Shown here: positions 25,363 to 33,845 of the stretch, in pieces
Layout: each line of letters starts with the position of its first letter
How positions within the stretch are numbered: position 1 is the stretch's first letter
Source: Leptonema illini DSM 21528
GTDB taxonomy: Bacteria; Spirochaetota; Leptospiria; Leptospirales; Leptonemataceae
Length of the DNA stretch: 64,000 nt
Assembly (NCBI RefSeq): GCF_000243335.1
Contig: NZ_JH597773.1
Span: 1,013,989-1,077,988 of the forward strand
Direction: 5' to 3'
Notes under the pieces: generated by a model
Told to the model about the DNA's origin: nothing
Seen by the model: only the letters and a program-made list of their open reading frames with translations
The model's database searches: none
Position numbers and translations under genes: made by a program

Positions 25363-25559
25363 TCGAGATCTTCTTTCTTCAAGCCCGGAATCACGTGCTC
25401 GAACCCCTCTTTATCTCTGTAGAGAACATGGATCGACTCACCCTCTACCTTCTGAATCAGAACGGGGCTGCCCTGCAGGACAAAAATCCCCTTGAAGAGA
25501 AAGGTCGGTTTTTTCAAAAATCGCTGTTCGCCGGGTTCAAATGACACGCTGGACCCCAT
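25359..25559 (-). CDS. small hypothetical protein coupled to a STAS gene
   Basis: A 66-residue protein, MGSSVSFEPGEQRFLKK..., beta-rich and without signal peptide or Cys. I know no family. I use ATG 25559; a TTG five codons earlier is possible. Its stop overlaps the STAS start, which suggests a shared role, perhaps as a partner of the STAS protein. That is inference from gene order only. Confidence 0.6.
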   Translation of the reverse strand: MGSSVSFEPGEQRFLKKPTFLFKGIFVLQGSPVLIQKVEGESIHVLYRDKEGFEHVIPGLKKEDLE

Positions 25560-25602
25560 TCTTCTCTGCTCCAATTGAAAACAAGGTTTTTTTGATACCC
25601 AA

Positions 25603-26385
25603 TCAGACCCTGCCCGCCTGCTCGGTGTAGAGTGTCTTTCCTTCCTGCTTCATGACCCTGTACAGATGCACCTGCCTCTGGTCGAGACGTGTGCCGACAT
25701 CATAAAGGGCTCCGTCAAACTGAGCGCCGTCCACCTGCGCCCCAGCCAGCTTTGCCCAGCGCAGATCGGCCTCGCGCAGGTCGGCATTCTTGAGATTACA
25801 GCTATTAAGGAAGGCGCCGCGTAACCGGGCGCCGCGCAGATTTGCGCCTTCAAGATTCGCATTCTGCAAGAAGGCATTCTGTAGATTGGCGCCCTCAAAA
25901 TCGACGCCTCGCAGATCCTCTCCTTCGAGGATGACCTGCGTCAGCTTCTCACCGCGCAGATGACCCTGCTCTTTCAGCTTCTGTAGAGCGACGGTACGCG
26001 ACACACGATCGTCGGCGCTGATGCCCGTTCCGTTACGAAAATCGGCGATGGCCTTTTGCATGGCCTCGACGGCCGATTCGGGATAATTCTTGCGCCGCTC
26101 GGGGAATTCAAACATACCCTCAACGTCGGCGGCGGTGATGCGCTCGACCTCTTCGACCGACCTTCCTCTGGCCCATTCGGTGGCCATGGCAAGGGCGGCC
26201 AGGCCGAAGCCACAGCCCGTCGTCGTATAGCTGGCGTCGACGACGCGATCGGAATCGATTTTCAGATAAAGCCTGTATCCGTCGCCGCAGCCTGTATTGC
26301 GATATGATGAGACGACGGTGGCATCGTCCATCTCACGATAGTTCAGACGGGTATCATTGATTTCTTTAAAGCGTTCGTAGTCCAT
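25603..26385 (-). CDS. IscU/NifU-like domain fused to pentapeptide repeats
   Basis: A 260-residue protein from ATG 26385 (AGAGAAGG upstream). Residues ~20-150 resemble the IscU/NifU scaffold: SYRNTGCGDGYRLYLKID and DASYTTTGCGFGLAALAMA carry the first two ligand cysteines, and RKNYPESAVEAMQKAIADF aligns where the third Cys normally sits, but has Tyr instead. Residues ~175-235 are pentapeptide repeats (LRGVDFEGANLQNAFLQNAN and LREADLRWAKL) that should form a right-handed beta helix. A fully functional Fe-S scaffold is therefore doubtful; it may bind metal differently. I do not know this fusion from characterised proteins. Confidence 0.8.
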   Translation of the reverse strand: MDYERFKEINDTRLNYREMDDATVVSSYRNTGCGDGYRLYLKIDSDRVVDASYTTTGCGFGLAALAMATEWARGRSVEEVERITAADVEGMFEFPERRKNYPESAVEAMQKAIADFRNGTGISADDRVSRTVALQKLKEQGHLRGEKLTQVILEGEDLRGVDFEGANLQNAFLQNANLEGANLRGARLRGAFLNSCNLKNADLREADLRWAKLAGAQVDGAQFDGALYDVGTRLDQRQVHLYRVMKQEGKTLYTEQAGRV

Positions 26386-26549
26386 GGCCTTCTCTTGAAG
26401 CGTCCCGGGCGGGATGCCGACGGCGTCCCGGAGGCTTGCGACTCCGAGCAACTTCAATTAAGTAAGGCCCGACACATGCGACGAGCGAAAAGGCGTAATA
26501 CGAGGCTCAAAACTCCTCTTGCCCGGAGCAGATTGAGCGCTTAAGCCTC

Positions 26550-28130
26550 TCACTTTTCTCGTCGAGAGGCACCGACGACCGGAGACGTATACGAATACAA
26601 TCCGTGCACCGTTCCCTGTGCCTGTGCCGATAGCGATCGCCTTTCAAAGCGCACCTTGCCCTGCGCCATCTGCTCATGCAGCTCGGGGATGCTTTTCACG
26701 CCCATATCCTGAAAGGATTGCTTCAGGCCCTGTACGAGATAAGGAACATACTGGAACATGGAGCCTTTATCGACGACGGCGCCCGTTACTCCCTGCGCTA
26801 CCTTGATATCAAGATCCTCAGAGAAATAACGCTTTGCGCCGCCTGCTTCCATCGCCTCAAGCGAGGCCATACCGCGATACCGCTTCAGTCGGACGCCGTT
26901 CTCGTAGAAATACTCGCCGGGCGCTTCAGACGTTCCGGCAAACATAGAGCCCATCATCGTCGTCGATGCTCCGATAGCAAGGGCGACGGCGATATCGCCG
27001 ATGTTCGAAATGCCGCCGTCGGCAATGACCGGAACGTTGTAGCGACGTGCGAATTTCGCCGTCTGATATACGGCCGTCGCCTGCGCACGGCCCACAGCCA
27101 TCGTATCCTGCGTGATACAGATCGAACCGGGTCCCATACCGATACGCAGCGCATCGGCGCCGGCTTTGATGAGATTGTAACACTGATCCATCGTCACGAC
27201 GTTGCCGGCGATGATCTGCACTTCGGGATAATGCTTCTTCATGTACTGAAGCAGCTCGATCTGATAATGAGAATTACCCTGAGCCGAATCCACGACAACG
27301 ACGTCCACACCGGCTTCGATTAACGCTTCCAGTCGATCACGGGCCTCAAGCTTCGTCGAGATCGCGGCGCCGACCATGAGCCGCTTCTGCGAATCCTTCG
27401 ACGCGTCGGGATATTCACGATGCTTCTTGATATCGGTACGACAGATAAGCGAAACAAGCTGGCCCTTCTCGTTCACGATGGGCAGCTTTCCTTTTTTAGA
27501 GCTTTTCAATATCTCGTTCGCTTCGGCAAGCGGGATGCCTTCGCGCACCGTAACAAGGTCCTTTGTCATCACCCGATCGAGCGTGAGAGTGCGGTCTTTC
27601 TCGAGGTCGACGTCGCGGTTCGTGACGATACCGATCAGTTTGCCGTTGCGCGTTCCGTCTTCGGTAATCGGAATGCCCGAGAATCCGAAGCGTGCCTTGA
27701 TCGTATAAACGTCTTCGATAGTATTTCGGGGCGAGAGCACGATCGGATCGGTGATAAAGCCGTTTTTAAAGCGCTTCACTTTCAAGATAAGATCACGCTG
27801 CTGTTCAATCGTGTTATTGTAGTGGATAATACCGATGCCGCCCGTCAGCGCCATGGCGATGGCCATACGGTCTTCGGTGACCGTATCCATGGGCGAAGAG
27901 ATCAGAGGCTTTTTAATGCGGAGGTCACGAGTAAGCTGCGTGTCCAGATCCACTTCAGATGGATGGAAATCGATAAAGCCGGGCAATACGATGAAATCTT
28001 TGTAGGTCAGACCGGTCTGGCCGGCGAACATCTCTTCGGCCGAGAAGCCGTCTCTCAGGTCTTCGGCGTTGATTTGAAAATCCGTATCGTCTGTGAGCTT
28101 GGTGTATTCCTGCGAGCCTGCACCGGGCAT
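26550..28130 (-). CDS. guaB: inosine-5'-monophosphate dehydrogenase, eukaryote-like
   Basis: A 526-residue enzyme that converts IMP to XMP in guanine nucleotide synthesis. The catalytic loop is [16 protein letters not shown], and the NAD/IMP region includes [18 protein letters not shown]. Two CBS domains ([20 protein letters not shown]) sit between. These wordings, with [11 protein letters not shown] and ASKDSQKR, closely match animal/fungal-type IMPDH rather than the shorter common bacterial form. I chose ATG 28130, preceded by GGAGG. Downstream (left) is intergenic; upstream is the CoA transferase gene. Confidence 0.97.
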   Translation of the reverse strand: MPGAGSQEYTKLTDDTDFQINAEDLRDGFSAEEMFAGQTGLTYKDFIVLPGFIDFHPSEVDLDTQLTRDLRIKKPLISSPMDTVTEDRMAIAMALTGGIGIIHYNNTIEQQRDLILKVKRFKNGFITDPIVLSPRNTIEDVYTIKARFGFSGIPITEDGTRNGKLIGIVTNRDVDLEKDRTLTLDRVMTKDLVTVREGIPLAEANEILKSSKKGKLPIVNEKGQLVSLICRTDIKKHREYPDASKDSQKRLMVGAAISTKLEARDRLEALIEAGVDVVVVDSAQGNSHYQIELLQYMKKHYPEVQIIAGNVVTMDQCYNLIKAGADALRIGMGPGSICITQDTMAVGRAQATAVYQTAKFARRYNVPVIADGGISNIGDIAVALAIGASTTMMGSMFAGTSEAPGEYFYENGVRLKRYRGMASLEAMEAGGAKRYFSEDLDIKVAQGVTGAVVDKGSMFQYVPYLVQGLKQSFQDMGVKSIPELHEQMAQGKVRFERRSLSAQAQGTVHGLYSYTSPVVGASRREK

Positions 28131-28282
28131 ACTAGTCCTCCCACAGGAGCTCCCTGTGGAAGAGAGCCACTGTAGAAACAAGATTATCAAAATCCCTGTA
28201 CAGGCAAGTGATTTAAGAGCGGAGCAAGCCGGCGGCCGAACGGATTCCCTGACATATCAGGGCTACATCTCGCCGCAGGGTC

Positions 28283-29497
28283 TTACAGAATCCGCTTCTT
28301 CTTTAACTCCTCAAGTCTGGCCGCATCAAGACCCAGCGCTCCGTAAACGGCGGCGTTGTGCTCGCCGACGTCGGGCGGAGCAAGCCGATAGCTGACGGGC
28401 GTTTCTTTTAAATGAAAGGGTGAGCCAGGAACTCTGATCTTCCCCAGACGTCGATCTTCCAGCTCTACGATGGCATCGCGATCGTGTAACTGCGGATTGG
28501 CGAACGCCTCCTCTATCGTAAGAATCGGCGACAGACAGGTATCGGTATGATCGAAGATAGGCTGTAGATCGGCGTAGGTTTTTTCGGCAAAGAAGGCGGC
28601 CAGTTCGGTACGCACTCCTTCATAATCGCCATCCGCAGTTCGCTTCAACAGCTCCTCACGACCGATCTGACGCAGAAAGACCTGAAAGAACTGACCTTCA
28701 AGAGCGGCCAGAACGACATGGCGACCGTCCTTCACGCGATAGATCTGATAGTTAGGCAGAAGCCGGCTCAGCTGCATCTTGCTGCGCTCGGGGTTGCGTC
28801 CCGTCGCCAGATACTCGCCGGCATGCAGCGTGAGCATGCTGAAGGCTCCGTCCATCATCCCCGTATCGACGAAGTTACCGCGGCCTGTGCGCTCTCGTGC
28901 ATAGAGAGCGGCTAAGATACCGGAAAGAGCAAGCAGTGTTCCACCGGCGATATCGGCGACCTGAATGCCCGGCAGTACAGGATCCTCTTCCGTGCCCGTA
29001 ATATGCAGAACGCCTGTGCCCGCCAGATAATTCGCGTCATGCCCGGCCTTATCGCGATCGGGCCCGGTCGTTCCATAACCCGAGATGGCGCAATAGATCA
29101 AACGGGGAAAGCGCTCTTTTAGCGCCGTATAACCCAGGCCGAGATCGTCCATCATTCCGGGTCGAAAACCTTCGAGCAGAACATCGGCCGTCTCCAGGAG
29201 CTTGAGCAGCAGCTCCTGTCCTTCCGGTCGCTTGTAGTTCAGAGTGATCGCCTTTTTGTTGCGGTTAACGACATAGAAATAGGCGTTTGTTTCTTCTCCG
29301 TTGCCTCGCAATACGGGGCCCATACGCCTTGTTCCGTCGATGGCGACGGGATGCTCCACCTTGATCACCTCGGCGCCCAGATCGGCGAGATGCATGGAGC
29401 AGAGCGGCCCTGGAAGCAGCATGGAAAGATCAAGAACACGAACGCCGGCCAGAGGGCCGTTGCTGGCATCGCTGCCGGAATACGAATAGGTTTGCAT
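28283..29497 (-). CDS. CaiB/BaiF CoA-transferase family protein, AMACR-like
   Basis: A 404-residue protein. Motifs are VRVLDLSMLLPGPLCSMHLA, VIKVEHP, LNYKRPEGQELLLKL, LLEGFRPGMMDDLGLGY, and AGHDANYLAGTGVLHITG; the GHDxNY motif points to alpha-methylacyl-CoA racemase-like members rather than plain CoA transferases. The Asp in the GHDANY motif is a likely catalytic residue. The ATG at 29497 is read from frame; a longer GTG start exists at 29542. An exact start could be one codon off. It is divergent from ada. Confidence 0.9.
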   Translation of the reverse strand: MQTYSYSGSDASNGPLAGVRVLDLSMLLPGPLCSMHLADLGAEVIKVEHPVAIDGTRRMGPVLRGNGEETNAYFYVVNRNKKAITLNYKRPEGQELLLKLLETADVLLEGFRPGMMDDLGLGYTALKERFPRLIYCAISGYGTTGPDRDKAGHDANYLAGTGVLHITGTEEDPVLPGIQVADIAGGTLLALSGILAALYARERTGRGNFVDTGMMDGAFSMLTLHAGEYLATGRNPERSKMQLSRLLPNYQIYRVKDGRHVVLAALEGQFFQVFLRQIGREELLKRTADGDYEGVRTELAAFFAEKTYADLQPIFDHTDTCLSPILTIEEAFANPQLHDRDAIVELEDRRLGKIRVPGSPFHLKETPVSYRLAPPDVGEHNAAVYGALGLDAARLEELKKKRIL

Positions 29498-29659
29498 AAG
29501 AAATCCTTTATATTTTAGAGTATCTGAGTGATTGACGGGCACTTTTTATCGATCCAGATTGACTTTCAAGTCAATTTTCACCTGTTCGGTTATCACAATT
29601 TCGGATTTCAAAGCAAGAATCGTGGTGCAACGGCTCCCGGGTCATGCTAACTACTATGT

Positions 29660-30790
29660 ATGACGGCTGACACAGCATCACTGAAAACACTCGCAGAAGA
29701 ACGCTGGAATGTGCTTGTATCGAGGCGGAGCCATGTGCCCGATGCAAGCACTTCAGGCCTCGCCGTTCCACTTAATCCCGCCTTGCTCGAGCCGGGCTTC
29801 TTTTACGGTGTGAAGACGACGAAGATCTACTGCCGCCCGAGATGTCCGTCGAAGCTTGCCCGTCGCGAGAACGTCGTCTTCTTTGACACGATTGAAATGG
29901 CCAGGCGGGCCGGATTCAGGCCCTGCAAGCGTTGCCGTCCCGACGATGCGTCCTCCGGTACGAAGAACGACAACATCATCGCCTCACTCTGTCGCTACAT
30001 CGACGGCTGCGAACATATTCCGACGTTAAATGAGCTCTCTCAGAGATGCGCCATCAGCCCTTATCATCTTCACAGACTTTTCCGCGAGCGGACGGGCCTG
30101 ACGCCTCGTCAGTATGCGAACGGACGTCGTCGCGAACGCCTGCGATCCGAACTACCGAAAAGCCGTTCGGTCACCGATGCGCTTTATCAGAGCGGATATA
30201 ATGCCGGCAGTCGCTTCTATTCGGATTCCGATCGCACGACAGGCATGTTGCCGACAAAATACAGAAACGGCGGCGATGGTGTCGTTATTCGCTACGCGAC
30301 CGGCCAATGTTCTCTCGGCCGTATCCTGATCGCTGAAAGCGATCGCGGCATCTGCGCCGTTCTGTTTGCCGATCATGACGATATTCTGAGACGGGAACTG
30401 ACCGCCATGTTTCCAGCCGCCGGCATCACCGAAGATACAGAATCGTTATCCGATCGCCTGCGCGCCGTTACGTCGCATATCGAGCATCCCGGCCGCATCT
30501 TTTCGCTGCCGCTGGATCTGCAAGGAACGGTCTTTCAACGGAGGGTCTGGCAGGAATTGCAGACGCTCTCGCCCGGCACGACGATCAGCTATGCCGACCT
30601 CGCCCGCCGTATCGGATCGCCCGATGCCGTCCGCGCCGTCGCCGGAGCCTGCGCGGCGAACCGTCATGCCGTCGTTATCCCCTGCCATCGCGTATTGCGC
30701 TCGGACGGATCCATATCGGGATACCGATGGGGCGTAGAGCGAAAGAAGCTGCTGATAGAAAGGGAGAGGCAGAGCCGAATCGACGATTAA
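29660..30790 (+). CDS. ada: Ada: DNA repair methyltransferase and transcriptional regulator
   Basis: A 376-residue bifunctional protein. The N-terminal phosphotriester-repair domain has KTTKIYCRPRCPSK (acceptor Cys) and GFRPCKRCRPDD (zinc). An AraC-type helix-turn-helix follows (about 110-190: LSQRCAISPYHLHRLFRERT). The C-terminal O6-alkylguanine transferase has VVIPCHRVLRSDG (active Cys in PCHRV). All key residues are present. It probably controls its own transcription on methylation. Its 3' end overlaps the convergent helicase gene by 4 bases. Confidence 0.96.
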   Translation: MTADTASLKTLAEERWNVLVSRRSHVPDASTSGLAVPLNPALLEPGFFYGVKTTKIYCRPRCPSKLARRENVVFFDTIEMARRAGFRPCKRCRPDDASSGTKNDNIIASLCRYIDGCEHIPTLNELSQRCAISPYHLHRLFRERTGLTPRQYANGRRRERLRSELPKSRSVTDALYQSGYNAGSRFYSDSDRTTGMLPTKYRNGGDGVVIRYATGQCSLGRILIAESDRGICAVLFADHDDILRRELTAMFPAAGITEDTESLSDRLRAVTSHIEHPGRIFSLPLDLQGTVFQRRVWQELQTLSPGTTISYADLARRIGSPDAVRAVAGACAANRHAVVIPCHRVLRSDGSISGYRWGVERKKLLIERERQSRIDD

Positions 30791-33666
30791 ACGACAACGT
30801 AGATCTGTAAAAGCTCCAGATCAAACTCAATGCGGGACTCGGCCTTCAACTGCGAGAGCTGTAGCTGCATCTCCTGGCGCACCTTGATAAGCTCGTTCTC
30901 GGTGCGAGTCAGCACCGCCTTTCGCTCCGGAACGGGATTCTGGGATGCGCGCATACGCTCGATATCCTTCTTCTCTTCAAGCTGGCGAATCTTTTTACCG
31001 AAGCTGATCTCGATCTTCGATTCTTCGCTTCGAAAAAGCCCGTTCCGTTCCCGACGCACTTCCTGTCCGCGCTGAAGCGCATGCTCGCTCACGATCTTGC
31101 GACATGCCTCGATCTCTGCCGGATGCACAGCGAGCATCTCGGGCAACAGTCGCTCATCGTCTTCGAAGGGAAGACGATCGAGAATCGTAATCGCAGGCTC
31201 TGCATCGGGCAGACCGTCTGATCCTCCGGCCGGACGAAAGCTCATCGCAAGATCGGTGAACTGCAACCCAGAGCGATAGTGAATCACCCAGGTCAGATAA
31301 AGGCCGGGCTGCAGACCGCGACGACGCTTTACGGTTAACTGTGTGCGGCGCTCCGGATGATGCATGAAATAGTCGATGGCCTGTTCGATCAGCGGATGCC
31401 CGGCGGCCAGAAAGACAAGTCGCTCGTTCTGAAGGGCATAGTCCGAGTCGAAGGTCGCCTCTTCTGAGGCCTCTGTGTGCAGATCGTGCAGGCGGTAGAC
31501 GGTGCACGTTTCGCGACGTTCTTCGATCTGGCGGCGACCCTTCCGGGAGGCCTGTTCGGCCTGCTCGGCCCTGACGATCTCCTGCTCGCGATCGTCGGGC
31601 AGCAGCTCGACCTCGCGCAGGCGTTCAAGACGGAACCGGCCCTCCGGAACGATCTTCAAGAAACGCAGAACGAGGTCTTCGATAAGGCCGTTATCCAGAC
31701 GTCGCTCCCGTCTTGTATAGCGATAGTAATCATTGAGATTAAAGTCGACGAAACGCGGAGCGACAAGCTGATTCAACAGATTATACGAGTCCCGGGCCCT
31801 GCTGACGCGCTCTTCAAGGCCTTCGTCGAAGTCATTCTTGCCGATGCGGCCCGAGATAAAGTCCATGAGACTGCGCGAGAAGCGCAGATCGTCTTCGACG
31901 GTGCCAAGCAGCATGTCGGAGGGCCCTATCGACTCCTCAAAAAGACGGATCTTCTGTTCAAGCACCTCGATGACGCGCTCGGCGACCGTATCGCGTGTGC
32001 AGAAGTTCAGAATCAGGCAGTCGTTCTTCTGCCCGAAACGGTGGATCCTGCCGATACGCTGCTCGATCTTCAGAGGCGACCACGGAAGATCATAGTTCAC
32101 GAGGATGTCGGCAAACTGCAGATTTCGCCCTTCGCCGCCGGCCTCGGTGCAGATCAGCACCTCGTCGTCGCGCTTGAACGTTTCGATGGCATCCTCTTTC
32201 TGTTTTACGTTCAAGGAGCCGTGGAACTGCACGACGCGATAGCCCTCAAGGGCCTCGGCCAGATACTCCTGCGTCGTGCGGAACTGCGTGAAGATAATGA
32301 ACTTCTTGTGTCCTTTCTTGCGCAGTTGATCGACGGCCTCTTTCAGCTTCACGACCTTGCGGTCCACGCGAATCCGGCGTCCGAGCTGGATCAATCGCGA
32401 AAGCGTGAGGATCTCTTTGCGAAAATCGTTCAGGTTCTTCTGCAAAACGGAGCGGTCGTCGCCGCCCAGCTCTTCGGCCAGTTCGACTAAATACTCTTCG
32501 TCTTCGATCGAATCGAGCGAATCCATGAAGTCGTCTTCTTCCTGCACAAGACGCTCGGCGAACGAAGCGGTACGATGCATGCGCATCTCAAGCATGGCCT
32601 TGCGCTTTTCCAGAGCGCGCAGAAGGGCCCGCGTCGACGAATCCAGCAGCTTCTGGAAGACGATCATCACGAATCCGACGGCCCTGTTCTTCTCGGACAT
32701 GGCGATGTTGTATTCGCGCTTCACATATTCCGTCGTCGCGTCATAGAAGGCGCGCTCTTCGGGGCTGAGATCGAAACGCACCGTGCGGGCGATGCGACGC
32801 GTGAATCCGCCCACCTCTACCTTGCGGCGGCGAATCAGGATCTTTTCGAGCTTCGTTCGCAGCTGCTCGACGCTTTCGCCGTTGCGCGACGGAATGACGT
32901 ATTCGTTATAGAAAGAATGCTTCGGACCGAGCAGATGCGGATCGAGCAGATGAATCAGATAATAAAGCTCTTCAAGCTTGCCGCGAAAAGGCGTGGCGCT
33001 TAACAGAAGAAGGGCGTCGACACGCGAGGCGATCTGATCGGCGAATTGATATCCCTGTGTGATCTTGTTGTCGTCGCGACGCAGGCGATGCGCCTCGTCG
33101 AAGACGGCCATATCCCACGGCATCTTTAAGATCTTTTCGTTGTACTTCTCGTTCTTGATGAAGTCGATCGACGTGATGATGCGGATGGACTCGGACTTCG
33201 CTGCCTGCGCCATAACGGAATTGAAGTTCCCCCGGTTCATGACGAGGAACTCTTCATTGAACCGCGTACGCATCTCATTCTGCCATTGAATCGTAAGTGT
33301 CGCCGGCGTGGTGACGAGGATGCGTCGGTAACCTTTACGCAGCATCAGCTCCTTCATAACCAGACCGGCCTCGATCGTCTTACCGAGGCCGACTTCATCG
33401 GCGAGAAGAAAGCGAGGTCGCAGAGCCGAACAGACGCGATGCGTCGCCTCAATCTGATGAGGAAGAAGACGCGTTCGCGAATTCGAAAGACTGCTGAGCT
33501 TGTCGTAGCTATGACTGAGACGTATGCGATGGGCCAGATAAACAAGCGCCGGCAGATCGCTTCCTCTTGCGGCTACAAATACCGGATTCTCGCCTTCCAC
33601 CGGTTGCGCGGGAAGCGAGAACAGATCGACGCCTGTCATTTCTTTAATGGAAGAGGAAGCCTTCAT
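30787..33666 (-). CDS. SNF2/RapA-type ATP-dependent helicase
   Basis: A 959-residue protein. Motifs: RLLPHQIEATHRV (Q-like), LLADEVGLGKTIEAGLVMKE (Walker A), AVFDEAHRLRRDD (DEAH), LLLSATPFRGK, IIFTQFRTTQEYLAEAL, and the C-terminal EAGGEGRNLQFADILVNYDLP and QRIGRIHRFGQKN (arginine finger). Known family roles are chromatin/RNA polymerase remodelling (RapA) or defence helicases (DISARM DrmD); I see no methyltransferase or other DISARM gene next to it. The C-terminal ~300 residues are charged and unassigned. It stands on its own transcription unit between ada and sbcC. Confidence 0.88.
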   Translation of the reverse strand: MKASSSIKEMTGVDLFSLPAQPVEGENPVFVAARGSDLPALVYLAHRIRLSHSYDKLSSLSNSRTRLLPHQIEATHRVCSALRPRFLLADEVGLGKTIEAGLVMKELMLRKGYRRILVTTPATLTIQWQNEMRTRFNEEFLVMNRGNFNSVMAQAAKSESIRIITSIDFIKNEKYNEKILKMPWDMAVFDEAHRLRRDDNKITQGYQFADQIASRVDALLLLSATPFRGKLEELYYLIHLLDPHLLGPKHSFYNEYVIPSRNGESVEQLRTKLEKILIRRRKVEVGGFTRRIARTVRFDLSPEERAFYDATTEYVKREYNIAMSEKNRAVGFVMIVFQKLLDSSTRALLRALEKRKAMLEMRMHRTASFAERLVQEEDDFMDSLDSIEDEEYLVELAEELGGDDRSVLQKNLNDFRKEILTLSRLIQLGRRIRVDRKVVKLKEAVDQLRKKGHKKFIIFTQFRTTQEYLAEALEGYRVVQFHGSLNVKQKEDAIETFKRDDEVLICTEAGGEGRNLQFADILVNYDLPWSPLKIEQRIGRIHRFGQKNDCLILNFCTRDTVAERVIEVLEQKIRLFEESIGPSDMLLGTVEDDLRFSRSLMDFISGRIGKNDFDEGLEERVSRARDSYNLLNQLVAPRFVDFNLNDYYRYTRRERRLDNGLIEDLVLRFLKIVPEGRFRLERLREVELLPDDREQEIVRAEQAEQASRKGRRQIEERRETCTVYRLHDLHTEASEEATFDSDYALQNERLVFLAAGHPLIEQAIDYFMHHPERRTQLTVKRRRGLQPGLYLTWVIHYRSGLQFTDLAMSFRPAGGSDGLPDAEPAITILDRLPFEDDERLLPEMLAVHPAEIEACRKIVSEHALQRGQEVRRERNGLFRSEESKIEISFGKKIRQLEEKKDIERMRASQNPVPERKAVLTRTENELIKVRQEMQLQLSQLKAESRIEFDLELLQIYVVV

Positions 33667-33845
33667 CGATATATCTGTACTGTCAGAAGCCTGATCGGCC
33701 CCAACAGGTTGTACAGGCTGGATTATGTCTCATTTTCAGCAAGTCAAATTTTGGAGCCTGTCCTAAAACCGCCTCTTCAAGGTCAGGCTGCTCCGCGCAA
33801 TCGCCCATCCCCGTTTAACCGGATTCCCGGAACTGTAAAGCTGCG

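Noticed and set aside
31477-32490. Plus-strand frame of 337 codons inside the helicase
   Set aside because: It lies wholly opposite conserved SNF2 motifs.
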